Made by a program: the position numbers and the translations under genes
Part shown: positions 23,767 through 32,254 of the stretch, in pieces
How the letters are laid out: each line of letters opens with the position of its first letter
Numbering within the stretch: the first letter of the stretch is position 1
The notes under the pieces: model-generated
The model's input: the letters and a program-made list of their open reading frames with translations, nothing else
Told to the model about the DNA's origin: nothing
The model's database searches: none
DNA from: Arenimonas sp.
GTDB taxonomy: Bacteria; Pseudomonadota; Alphaproteobacteria; Rhizobiales; Rhizobiaceae
Length of the DNA: 64,000 bases
Assembly (NCBI GenBank): GCA_019459145.1
Contig: JAIBEK010000033.1
Coordinates: forward strand, 1-64,000
Direction: 5' to 3'

Positions 23767-24648
23767 GTGAGCCAAATCGCCTTCTGGGGTGCCGTCGAGC
23801 TGGGTCTGGTCTTCGCCTTCGTGGCGATCGGCGTCTATCTCGCCTTCCGGGTCCTCGATTTTCCCGACCTGACCGTCGACGGTTCCTTTCCGCTCGGGGC
23901 CGCTGTCGCCGCCGTTCTGATCATCGCCGGGCTCAATGCCTGGGTCGCGAGCGCCATCGCCATGGCCGCCGGATCGGCCGCGGGCCTGGTGACCGCCATG
24001 CTCAACGTCCGCTTCAAGATCCTCAATCTGCTCGCCTCGATCCTGACGATGATCGCGCTGTTTTCGGTGAACCTGCGCGTCATGGGCAAGCCGAACGTCG
24101 CGCTGCTCAACCAGGAAACGATGCTCACCCCGTTCTACGGCCAGGGCATTCCCGAATATCTGGTTCGCCCGCTGTTTGTCTTCCTGCTGGTGGCGGCCGT
24201 CGTCTTCCTCGTCTGGCGCTTCCTTGAAAGCGATGCCGGGCTGGCGATGCGGGCGACCGGCGCCAATGCGCGCATGGCCCGGGCGCAAGGAGTCAGGACC
24301 GATAGCCAGATCTATCTCGGCATCGCCCTTTCCAACGCACTCGTTGCGCTCGGCGGAGCGCTCTTTGCCCAGACCAACGGCTTTGCCGACGTCACCTCCG
24401 GTGTCGGCACCATTGTCGTCGGGCTTGCCGCCGTCATCATCGGCGAAACGCTGTTCGGCAAGCGCGGCCTGCTGATGGCGTTGATCGGCTGCGTTCTGGG
24501 CTCGATCGCCTATCGACTGGCAATTCAGCTGGCGTTGTCGAGCGACGTGCTTGGCCTCAAGGCCTCCGACCTGAACTTCGTCACCGCCGTGCTTGTCGCG
24601 GTCGCGCTGGTCCTTCCCCGACTGCGCCGCGGAGGAGTATCGGCATGA
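23767..24648 (+). CDS. ABC transporter permease (TrpY-like, BPD_transp_2)
   Basis: Protein of about 293 residues from the GTG that gives VSQIAFWGAVELGLVFAFVA; upstream frame sequence is not membrane-like. Around eight hydrophobic segments are visible, including YLAFRVLDFPDLTVDGSFPL (a family mark near residue 25), LLASILTMIALFSVNLRVMG, FVFLLVAAVVFLVWRF and GTIVVGLAAVIIGETLFG near 240. The loop RATGANARMARAQGV after the fifth segment is the contact with the ATPase. Its stop overlaps the ATG of the ATPase gene. It imports the ligand captured by the preceding binding protein. Confidence 0.9.
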   Translation: MSQIAFWGAVELGLVFAFVAIGVYLAFRVLDFPDLTVDGSFPLGAAVAAVLIIAGLNAWVASAIAMAAGSAAGLVTAMLNVRFKILNLLASILTMIALFSVNLRVMGKPNVALLNQETMLTPFYGQGIPEYLVRPLFVFLLVAAVVFLVWRFLESDAGLAMRATGANARMARAQGVRTDSQIYLGIALSNALVALGGALFAQTNGFADVTSGVGTIVVGLAAVIIGETLFGKRGLLMALIGCVLGSIAYRLAIQLALSSDVLGLKASDLNFVTAVLVAVALVLPRLRRGGVSA

Positions 24649-25439
24649 TCGCGTTGGAAAATATCGAAGTCGTCTTCGGCCGCGGCACGCCCTTGCAGAA
24701 GCAGGCGCTGAAGAACGTCAACCTGACGATCGAGACCGGCTCGTTCGTCACCGTAATCGGCTCCAACGGAGCCGGAAAATCGACCCTGCTCGGGGTTCTC
24801 GCCGGCGACGTTCTGCCCACTGCCGGTCGGGTGACGATTGGCAAGACGGACGTTTCGCGCAAGACGACGGCAACGCGCGCCGGCCTCGTCGCCCGCGTCT
24901 TCCAGGATCCGCTGGCCGGCAGCTGCGGCGCCCTGTCGATCGAGGAAAACCTTGCGCTCGCCTCGCAGCGTGGCAAGCGGCGGGGGCTCATGTCGGCGCT
25001 TGGTGGCGCGCGCCGCGGCGAGTTTCGCGACCGCATCGCCTCGCTCAATCTTGGCCTGGAAAACCGCATGGCCGACCGCATGGACCTTTTGTCCGGTGGC
25101 CAGCGCCAGGCGGTTTCGCTGGTCATGGCGACGCTGGCAGGCTCCGAGGTTCTGCTGCTCGACGAACATACGGCGGCGCTCGATCCGGGCATGGCCGAGT
25201 TCATCATGGGGCTCACCCAGTCGATCGTCTCGGAACGCAAGCTCACCACGCTGATGGTGACGCATTCGATGCGCCAGGCGCTCGATTTCGGCACGCGTAC
25301 GATCATGCTGCATGCCGGCGAGATCGTCCTCGACGTCGCCGGCGACAATCGCAAGGACCTGCAGGTCGAGGACCTGATCGACATGTTCCGCCGCATCCGC
25401 GGCCAGACGCTGGACGACGACGAATTGCTGATCGGCTGA
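24645..25439 (+). CDS. ABC transporter ATP-binding protein (TrpZ-like)
   Basis: Protein of 264 residues. Walker A GSNGAGKST near residue 41, Q-loop ARVFQDPLAGSCG near 88, signature DLLSGGQRQAVSLVMATLAG near 148, Walker B EVLLLDEHTAALDP near 168 and the switch His in VTHSM. The signature and Walker B spacing are those of importers of the branched-chain type. It supplies energy for the permease with which it overlaps by four bases, and it is followed by a terminator, closing the operon. Confidence 0.92.
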   Translation: MIALENIEVVFGRGTPLQKQALKNVNLTIETGSFVTVIGSNGAGKSTLLGVLAGDVLPTAGRVTIGKTDVSRKTTATRAGLVARVFQDPLAGSCGALSIEENLALASQRGKRRGLMSALGGARRGEFRDRIASLNLGLENRMADRMDLLSGGQRQAVSLVMATLAGSEVLLLDEHTAALDPGMAEFIMGLTQSIVSERKLTTLMVTHSMRQALDFGTRTIMLHAGEIVLDVAGDNRKDLQVEDLIDMFRRIRGQTLDDDELLIG

Positions 25440-25459
25440 ACGTGCGGCAACAGGACATG

Positions 25460-25495
25460 AAAAAGGCGCCGGCCCTCGGGGGCTCGGCGCCTTTT
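25460..25495 (+). terminator. Rho-independent terminator after the TrpX-like ABC operon
   Basis: AAAAGGCGCCG ... CGGCGCCTTTT stem around a short GC-rich loop, with A and T tracts on the two sides; it can also serve the convergent exporter gene. Confidence 0.85.
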
Positions 25496-25514
25496 CTGCA
25501 TCAAGCTTTTCGGA

Positions 25515-26156
25515 TCAACGGGCCTGGGTGAACAGGATCTTGACCGCGAAGATCGAGAATACGCCGGCAAACGTGTAGTCGACGGCGCGCAGGACCTTGC
25601 GATTCGCCTGCAGCCACGACGACAGAATGTCCGCCATGAAGATGATGGCAAGGCCTATCGGCAGGGACAGGAAGATGGACCAGATGCCGAGGAAAAGCAG
25701 CTTTCCCGTCACGTTGGGATCGCTGGCGCTGACGAACTGCGGCAGGAAGGTCATGAAGAAGATGATGACCTTGGGGTTCAAAAGGTTGACCCACAGGCCG
25801 TTGAGGAAGGCCTTGGCGGGGGAGGCCTGTCGTTCACCGTCAGCGCGCACGACGAAGTTCGAGCCGTGGCGTATCGCCTGGATCGCCAGCCAGAGAAGAT
25901 AGCCGGCGCCGCCCGTCTTGAGCAGGGTAAAGGCGGTCGGCGAGGCGACGATCAGCGCCGAGATGCCGAAGGCGACCAGGATGGTGTGGATGGAGATGCC
26001 AAAGCTGGTGCCCGCCAACGTCATCAGGCCGGTGGCGCGGCCGTCGCGCAGGGATCGGCTGATCCACAGCGTCATGTCGGGTCCGGGCGTGATGGCCAGC
26101 AGGAAGATCGCGACGCTGAAGGCAAGGATTGTCGGCAGGCTTGGAATGAAATCCAT
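25515..26156 (-). CDS. LysE/RhtB family amino-acid exporter
   Basis: Protein of 213 residues, begun at MDFIPSLPTILAF (five codons after an earlier ATG that would be unusual for the family). The hallmark FLLAITPGPDMTLWI near residue 16 is present, followed by GTSFGISIHTILVAFGISAL and six hydrophobic segments; the middle cytoplasmic loop holds FLNGLWVNLLNPKVIIFFMTFLPQF. Members export lysine, threonine, homoserine lactones or other small amino compounds; this one's substrate cannot be read. It is a single gene, convergent with the ABC operon. A second member of the family lies at 61453. Confidence 0.9.
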   Translation of the reverse strand: MDFIPSLPTILAFSVAIFLLAITPGPDMTLWISRSLRDGRATGLMTLAGTSFGISIHTILVAFGISALIVASPTAFTLLKTGGAGYLLWLAIQAIRHGSNFVVRADGERQASPAKAFLNGLWVNLLNPKVIIFFMTFLPQFVSASDPNVTGKLLFLGIWSIFLSLPIGLAIIFMADILSSWLQANRKVLRAVDYTFAGVFSIFAVKILFTQAR

Positions 26157-26242
26157 GGCAGATATCCACAACGAAAGAAGCCCGGAACGGGCAACGCACT
26201 GGCGTCATCCATACCGGGCTCATTGCGGCTTGCCAATCGGGC

Positions 26243-27094
26243 TTATTGGCCGGTGAGTGCGGCCTTGAACTTGTCCGCATAGTCCGGATGCCAGCGCGAC
26301 AGCGGCGGGCGGTTTTCGACGATGTCGCCGGCGGCCCAGAGAATGCGCTTCTCGTCGGTCGCGCGGTCGACATCATTGTCGGGGCAGAGGATGTAGAAGT
26401 CGCCGCGCTCGATGCTTTGCAGCATGAAATCCACCGTCTGTTCCGGCGTCCAGGCGCCTTCCGGCTTGACCGTGCGTCCGTTGGCGGTCAGCGCGGTGAA
26501 GACGAAGCCGGGGATCAGAAGATGTGCCGTGACCTGGCAGTCCGGTGTGTTGCGCAACTCGTGCTGCAATGCCTCGGTGAAGGCCTTCACCCCGGCCTTC
26601 GACACATTGTAGGCGGGATCGCCGGGAGGCGTGGTGATGCCCTGCTTGGAGCCGGTGTTGATGATCAGTGCCGCCTCGCCGTGGCCGATCATGTGCGGAC
26701 CGAAGGTACGCGTGCCGTTGATCACACCCATCAGGTTGACGGCAAGCACGTTTTCCCAGTTGGCCTGCGGGCCGAACAGGCTGCTGCCGGGCTGGATGCC
26801 GGCATTGTTCATCAGCACGTGAATGCGGCCGAAGCGCTGGATGACCGCCCGCTCGAGCGCCTCGAGCTCGTCGATCCTGCCGACATCGGTCTCTATGGCG
26901 ACGACATCGGTGTCTGGGTGTGCGGAAAGCGCCGCGACCTGCCGGCAGGCCTCGGAAAGCCGGTCTCCGCCAAGATCGGCGAGCACCACGCACATGCCCT
27001 TGCGGGCGAACGCCTTGGCCGTGGCGAGGCCGATGCCGGACGCAGCGCCCGTGACGACGGCGACCTTGCCGCTGGCGATGGCTGGATGTTGCAT
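26243..27094 (-). CDS. Short-chain dehydrogenase/reductase
   Basis: Protein of 283 residues of the classical SDR family. The NAD(P)-binding TGAASGIG lies near residues 15-22, NNAG near 92, the catalytic Ser in INTGS near 143, and Tyr-Lys in PAYNVSKAG near 158-162. An Asp in VVLADLGG after the second strand favours NAD over NADP. The C-terminal part (about 215-283, VDFMLQSIERGDFYILCPDN and RWHPDYADKFKAAL) resembles members acting on larger substrates. The substrate is unknown. It is a single gene between the exporter and argG, transcribed away from argG. Confidence 0.9.
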   Translation of the reverse strand: MQHPAIASGKVAVVTGAASGIGLATAKAFARKGMCVVLADLGGDRLSEACRQVAALSAHPDTDVVAIETDVGRIDELEALERAVIQRFGRIHVLMNNAGIQPGSSLFGPQANWENVLAVNLMGVINGTRTFGPHMIGHGEAALIINTGSKQGITTPPGDPAYNVSKAGVKAFTEALQHELRNTPDCQVTAHLLIPGFVFTALTANGRTVKPEGAWTPEQTVDFMLQSIERGDFYILCPDNDVDRATDEKRILWAAGDIVENRPPLSRWHPDYADKFKAALTGQ

Positions 27095-27301
27095 GTCGAT
27101 ATCCCTTCTCGTTTGCCTTATGGACCGGAGATATGGACGCCGTTTGCGCGCGGGTCAAATCCACAAAGCCATGTTCCGCTTTCGGCGGCCTGATCGCTGC
27201 CATGCCGCCTTCCTCTTGCGCGACGCGACAATCTCGCTAAAAGTGCCGCAAACCAAGGGCCCTGGTGCAGGCGGCTCAATGCTCACGAACGGACTTTCAT
27301 C

Positions 27302-28525
27302 ATGGCATCGCATAAAGACGTGAAGAAGGTCGTCCTCGCCTATTCCGGCGGGCTCGACACCTCGATCATCCTCAAATGGCTTCAGACGGAACTCAACGCC
27401 GAAGTCGTGACCTTCACCGCCGACCTCGGCCAGGGCGAAGAGCTGGAACCGGCGCGCAAGAAGGCCGAGATGCTGGGCATCAAGGAGATCTTCATCGAAG
27501 ACGTGCGCGAGGAATTCGTCCGCGACTTCGTCTTCCCGATGTTTCGCGCCAATGCCGTCTACGAAGGCGTCTACCTGCTCGGCACCTCGATTGCCCGCCC
27601 GCTCATTTCCAAGCACCTGATCGACATCGCCAAGAAGACCGGTGCCGACGCGATCGCCCACGGCGCGACCGGCAAGGGCAATGACCAGGTCCGTTTCGAG
27701 CTTTCGGCCTATGCGCTGAACCCGGACATCAAGATCATCGCTCCGTGGCGCGACTGGACCTTCAAGAGCCGGACCGATCTTCTGGAATTCGCCGAGCAGC
27801 ACCAGATCCCCGTCGCCAAGGACAAGAAGGGCGAGGCGCCGTTCTCGGTCGACGCCAATCTTCTGCACTCCTCGTCCGAGGGCAAGGTTCTCGAGGACCC
27901 GAGCCAGGAAGCGCCCGAATACGTGCATATGCGCACGATTTCGCCGGAAGCCGCTCCCGACAAGGCGACGATCATCAAGGTCGGCTTTGAACGCGGCGAC
28001 GCAGTCTCGATCAACGGTGTCCGCATGAGCCCGGCAACGATCCTCGCCAAGCTCAACGATTATGGCCGCGACAACGGCATCGGCCGCCTCGACCTCGTCG
28101 AGAACCGCTTCGTCGGCATGAAGTCCCGCGGCGTCTACGAGACCCCCGGCGGCACGATCCTTTTGGCCGCGCATCGCGCGATCGAGAGCATCACGCTCGA
28201 CCGGGGTGCCGCGCATCTCAAGGACGAGCTGATGCCGAAATATGCCGAGCTCATCTATTACGGCTTCTGGTTCTCGCCGGAGCGCGAAATGCTGCAGGCC
28301 CTGATCGACAAGAGCCAGGAGCATGTGGAAGGCGAAGTGACGCTGAAGCTCTACAAGGGCAATGTCATGGTCATCGGCCGCGAAAGCGACAAGTCGCTCT
28401 ATTCCGACCAGCTGGTGACCTTCGAGGACGACCAGGGCGCCTATGACCAGAAGGACGCGGCCGGCTTCATCAAGCTCAACGCCCTTCGTCTGAGGACGCT
28501 CGCCAAGCGCAACCTCAAGGGCTGA
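27302..28525 (+). CDS. argG: Argininosuccinate synthase
   Basis: Protein of 407 residues, full length for the family. The ATP pyrophosphatase loop AYSGGLDTS lies near residues 14-22; other marks are [18 protein letters not shown] near 95, [15 protein letters not shown] near 118, the citrulline/aspartate site [18 protein letters not shown] near 185, and YETPGGTIL near 280. It joins citrulline and aspartate with ATP in arginine synthesis. It is a single gene with its own strong terminator, divergent from the SDR gene. Confidence 0.97.
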   Translation: MASHKDVKKVVLAYSGGLDTSIILKWLQTELNAEVVTFTADLGQGEELEPARKKAEMLGIKEIFIEDVREEFVRDFVFPMFRANAVYEGVYLLGTSIARPLISKHLIDIAKKTGADAIAHGATGKGNDQVRFELSAYALNPDIKIIAPWRDWTFKSRTDLLEFAEQHQIPVAKDKKGEAPFSVDANLLHSSSEGKVLEDPSQEAPEYVHMRTISPEAAPDKATIIKVGFERGDAVSINGVRMSPATILAKLNDYGRDNGIGRLDLVENRFVGMKSRGVYETPGGTILLAAHRAIESITLDRGAAHLKDELMPKYAELIYYGFWFSPEREMLQALIDKSQEHVEGEVTLKLYKGNVMVIGRESDKSLYSDQLVTFEDDQGAYDQKDAAGFIKLNALRLRTLAKRNLKG

Positions 28526-28550
28526 GCATCGCGCCCATCCCTTTCGAGAA

Positions 28551-28582
28551 CCCGCCGTTGCAGCCGCAGCGGCGGGTTTTTT
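28551..28582 (+). terminator. Rho-independent terminator of argG
   Basis: Stem CCCGCCG/CGGCGGG with a 12-base loop, followed by six T residues. It ends at the stop codon of the convergent transporter gene. Confidence 0.88.
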
Positions 28583-29775
28583 CATTCCATGCGCCGTCGG
28601 GCGCGGACGAAGGCGAGATAGGCGGCGATCGACATGAATTCCATCAGGGGAATGACGGTGCCGAAGGCGGTGAGCGGATCGCCGATCATGGCGGCCGCCA
28701 CGCCGCCGACAAAGCCCGATGCCATCTGGATGAAGCCGATCAGGGCCGCCGCCGAGCCGGCGATCTGCGGATGCGGGGCAAGGCCGGCGGTGGTGATATA
28801 GGGGCTGACGAAGGCGATGCCGAAGGAGCAGACGGCCACCGGTCCCATGATCGACAGGAAGGTCGGCGCGATGAAATGGACAGACAGGGCGATCATGGCG
28901 CCGCCAATGCCGATCAGGACAAGACCGGTCCGCAGCGCACCGCGCTCGCCCAGCCGCCGGGCCAGCAGACGCAGCGAAACCGAGCCGGAGAAGAAGAAGC
29001 CGGACTGCATCAGCATGCCGAAGCCGAACTGGCTCGGTGTCAGGCCGACATGGTTGATGAGCACGAAGGGCAGCATGGTCGACTGCGCATAGAGCGCGCC
29101 GATGCAGCCGCCGAGCACCAGCGCGGAGAACAGCACACGCGGATCGGCGATCAGCGTGCCATAGGCACGGATGAGGCGGGTCGGGCGAAGAAGCGTCCGG
29201 TCGGGCGTGGTGGTTTCCGCCATCAGCAGGCCGACCGTCAGGCTCGTGCCGATGCCGAAGATCACCATCAGCACGAAGATCGCCTGCCAGCCGGACAGCG
29301 AGAGCGCCAGGCCACCGAGCGTCGGGCCGGCGGCCGGTCCGATCGCCAGCATGATGCCGACCATGTTGAGGATGCGGGCGGCCTCCGGGCCACTGAACTG
29401 GTCGCGGACGATGGCGCGTGACACTGTAATGCCCACCGAGGCGCCGATGCCCTGGATCAGGCGTCCGGCCAGCAGCCAGTCGACCGTCGGCGCGAAGGCT
29501 GCAATCAGGCTGCCGACAATATAGATCGTCAGGAAGGCGAGGGTGGCTTTGCGCCGTCCGAAGGCATCCGAGACCGGACCGGCAACCAGTTGGGCGACGG
29601 CGAAGCCGCCGAAATAGACCGACAGGCTGAGCTTGATCGCACTCTCCGTCGTACCGAAGGCCTCGACCAGTTCCGGCATAGCCGGTGTGTAGACGGCCAT
29701 GGAGACGGGGCCGATGGTGGTCAGGAGCGCGCCGATCAGCGAAGTGCGGCGCTCGCTCATGCGAGCCTTGGTCAT
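28582..29775 (-). CDS. Drug-resistance MFS transporter (Bcr/CflA type)
   Basis: Protein of 397 residues, started at MTKARMSERRTSLIGALL (the second Met, five codons on, is equally possible; the much longer frame upstream is not membrane-like). Twelve hydrophobic segments can be traced. Bcr/CflA marks are the TPAMPELVEAFG turn in the first loop, YFGGFAVAQLVAGPVSDAFG followed by RRK (the MFS motif A, near residue 55), and RLIQGIGASVGITVSRAIVRD near 105. These proton antiporters expel drugs such as bicyclomycin or sulphonamides and sometimes cysteine. It lies divergent from the peptidase gene, with 258 bases between starts. Confidence 0.9.
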   Translation of the reverse strand: MTKARMSERRTSLIGALLTTIGPVSMAVYTPAMPELVEAFGTTESAIKLSLSVYFGGFAVAQLVAGPVSDAFGRRKATLAFLTIYIVGSLIAAFAPTVDWLLAGRLIQGIGASVGITVSRAIVRDQFSGPEAARILNMVGIMLAIGPAAGPTLGGLALSLSGWQAIFVLMVIFGIGTSLTVGLLMAETTTPDRTLLRPTRLIRAYGTLIADPRVLFSALVLGGCIGALYAQSTMLPFVLINHVGLTPSQFGFGMLMQSGFFFSGSVSLRLLARRLGERGALRTGLVLIGIGGAMIALSVHFIAPTFLSIMGPVAVCSFGIAFVSPYITTAGLAPHPQIAGSAAALIGFIQMASGFVGGVAAAMIGDPLTAFGTVIPLMEFMSIAAYLAFVRARRRME

Positions 29776-30033
29776 GCTGTTCCAGTCAGTCGGATTGTTT
29801 TGCGAACCCGTGCCGGTTGCCGCCGGGCCGTGTCCGATGGGAAGATCGACCATAAGGCCGAGGCTGCGATTTGGCGATAGGTCGAATGCGACCTTCGACC
29901 GCGAGCGAGTGACGCATGGCCGATAAAATTCCGCGCCAGACCCTCCGCGCGCTTGCCAAGCCCATCCTGCGAATACCATATCGCAGGACGAGCCCGGTCT
30001 TCGGGCGTCCTGCAGGCCCAAAGGGAAATCGCC

Positions 30034-32097
30034 ATGAGCACATCATCATCCGTCAATCCCGCCGTCTTCGATTGGTCCGGCCCAAACGGCCTGCCGCGCT
30101 TCGAGGCGGTGTCCGACGGGGATTATGCGCCGGCCTTCGACGCGGCCCTTGCCGCCCATTACGCCGAGATCGATGCGATTGCGAAAGATCCGCAAGCGCC
30201 GACCTTCGCCAACACGATCATCGCCTCGGAAATCGCCGGCGATGAGTTGTCGCGTGTCTCGGCGCTGTTCTGGAATAAGGCGGGCGCCCACAGCAATGAT
30301 GCCATCCAGGCGCTGGAGCGTGAGATCGCGCCGAAGATGTCGCGTCACTATTCGAAGATCGGCATGAATGCCGATCTCTTCCGCCGCATCGACACGCTGT
30401 GGGAAAAGCGCGCCGAACTCGGGCTGACGACCGAGGAACTGCGTGTGCTGGAACGTCATTGGAAGGGTTTCGTGAAGTCGGGCGCCAAGCTTGAAAAGGC
30501 GAAGCAGGAGCGCCTTGCCGCGATCAACGAACGGCTGGCGAGCCTCGGGGCGCAGTTCGGCCAGAATGTGCTGGCCGACGAGACCTCCTGGTTCCTGCCG
30601 CTCGACGGCGAAGACGATCTCGCCGGCATACCGGATTTCCTCAAGGAAGCGATGGCAACGGTGGCTGCGGCGCGCGGCGAGGGCCACACCCATGTCGTCA
30701 CGCTCTCGCGTTCGATCATCGAGCCGTTCCTCACCTTCTCGACACGCCGGGACCTGCGCGAACAGGCGTTCAAGGCCTGGGTGGCGCGCGGCGAGAACGG
30801 CGGGGCGAGCGACAACCGGGCGATCGTCAAGGAGACGCTGGCGCTTCGGGCCGAAAAGGCGGGCCTGCTCGGCTATGCCAATTATGCCGCCCTGAAGCTC
30901 GACGACACCATGGCGAAGACGCCAGACGCGGTGAACGGCCTCTTGATGAAGGTCTGGGACAAGGCGCTTGACCAGGCAAAGGCCGAAGAGCGCGAACTGG
31001 CCGGACTGATCGCCGAGGAAGGCAAGAACCACGAGGTCATGCCGTGGGACTGGCGCCATTATGCCGAAAAGCTGCGGGCGAGGAAATTCGACTTCTCCGA
31101 AGCCGAACTGAAGCCCTATCTGCAACTCGAGAAGATCATCGAGGCATGCTTCGACGTGGCCGGCCGGCTGTTCGGCATCAAGGCGGTACCGCTTAAGGAC
31201 GTGGTCGGTTATCATCCGGATGTGCGGGTCTTCGAGATCCGCGACCGCGAGGACAAGCTGGTTGCCATGTTCCTCGGCGATTATTTTGCGCGGCCGTCGA
31301 AGCGTTCCGGTGCATGGATGAGTTCGTTCCAGTCGCAGCACAAGCTGCCGCTGAAGAACGGCGCGGTCGGCGAGATTCCGATCATCTACAATGTCTGCAA
31401 TTTCGCCAAGGCCGAGGCGGGCCGTCCGGCGCTTCTGTCGCTCGACGATGCGCGCACGCTGTTCCACGAATTCGGTCATGCCGCGCATGGCATGCTGTCC
31501 AACGTCACCTATCCGTCGGTGTCGGGCACCAGCGTGTCGCGCGACTTCGTCGAGCTTCCCTCGCAGCTCTACGAGCACTGGCTGACGGTGCCTGAAATCC
31601 TCAAGACCTATGCGGTACACTACGAAACCGGGCAGCCGATGCCGCAGGTTCTGCTCGACAAGGTTCTGGCGGCCCGCACATTCAATGCTGGCTTCGCCAC
31701 GGTCGAGTTCACGTCCTCGGCGCTGGTCGACATGGCGTTTCACACCCGAGGCGTTGTCGAGGATCCGATGGCCGTGCAGGCCGAGGTGCTGAAGACGATC
31801 GGCCTGCCGCAGTCGCTGGTCATGCGCCACGCGACGCCCCATTTCCAGCACGTCTTTGCCGGCGACGGCTATTCGGCCGGCTACTATTCCTACATGTGGT
31901 CGGAGGTGCTCGATGCCGATGCCTTTGCCGCCTTCGAGGAAACGGGCAACGCCTTTGATCCGGCCATGGCCGAGAGACTGAAGGCCAATATCTATTCGGT
32001 TGGCGGTTCGATCGATCCGGAAGTGGCCTACACGTCGTTCCGCGGCCGGCTGCCGAGCCCGGAAGCCATGCTGAAGAAGAAGGGCCTCGCGGCCTAG
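30034..32097 (+). CDS. M3-family metallopeptidase, Dcp-type
   Basis: Protein of 687 residues, close to peptidyl-dipeptidase Dcp and oligopeptidase A (about 680). The zinc site is HEFGHAAHGML near residues 477-487, with the downstream Glu ligand in SRDFVELPSQLYEHW near 510. Further family marks are GAWMSSFQSQHK near 430, IPIIYNVCNFAK, and the substrate loop GYSAGYYSYMWSEVLDADAF near 615. It is a cytoplasmic enzyme degrading short peptides; SRDFVELPSQ is closer to Dcp than to oligopeptidase A, from memory. The start follows AAGGGAA; 27 upstream codons in frame look non-coding. A terminator follows. Confidence 0.92.
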   Translation: MSTSSSVNPAVFDWSGPNGLPRFEAVSDGDYAPAFDAALAAHYAEIDAIAKDPQAPTFANTIIASEIAGDELSRVSALFWNKAGAHSNDAIQALEREIAPKMSRHYSKIGMNADLFRRIDTLWEKRAELGLTTEELRVLERHWKGFVKSGAKLEKAKQERLAAINERLASLGAQFGQNVLADETSWFLPLDGEDDLAGIPDFLKEAMATVAAARGEGHTHVVTLSRSIIEPFLTFSTRRDLREQAFKAWVARGENGGASDNRAIVKETLALRAEKAGLLGYANYAALKLDDTMAKTPDAVNGLLMKVWDKALDQAKAEERELAGLIAEEGKNHEVMPWDWRHYAEKLRARKFDFSEAELKPYLQLEKIIEACFDVAGRLFGIKAVPLKDVVGYHPDVRVFEIRDREDKLVAMFLGDYFARPSKRSGAWMSSFQSQHKLPLKNGAVGEIPIIYNVCNFAKAEAGRPALLSLDDARTLFHEFGHAAHGMLSNVTYPSVSGTSVSRDFVELPSQLYEHWLTVPEILKTYAVHYETGQPMPQVLLDKVLAARTFNAGFATVEFTSSALVDMAFHTRGVVEDPMAVQAEVLKTIGLPQSLVMRHATPHFQHVFAGDGYSAGYYSYMWSEVLDADAFAAFEETGNAFDPAMAERLKANIYSVGGSIDPEVAYTSFRGRLPSPEAMLKKKGLAA

Positions 32098-32129
32098 TTT
32101 CGGCATCGGCCTGCAAGACGAAATTCGCA

Positions 32130-32165
32130 CCGCCGGTAACCAAGCCCGGCGGCCTCGGCTTTTTT
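32130..32165 (+). terminator. Terminator after the M3 peptidase gene
   Basis: Stem CCGCCGG/CCGGCGG with a nine-base loop, followed by CCTCGGC and six T residues; the gap before the T run makes it somewhat atypical. Confidence 0.6.
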
Positions 32166-32254
32166 CCTTTCGCAAACGCAAAAAACAGGGTATGAGCGCG
32201 GCAAAGTAACACGCCGCCACTCATCGTCGCGCGCCAGCCATCAGAGATCTTTGT

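Noticed and set aside
30046-32220. Open frame of about 724 codons opposite the M3 peptidase gene
   Set aside because: Antisense shadow with Arg/His/Leu-rich composition; the peptidase has an intact zinc motif.
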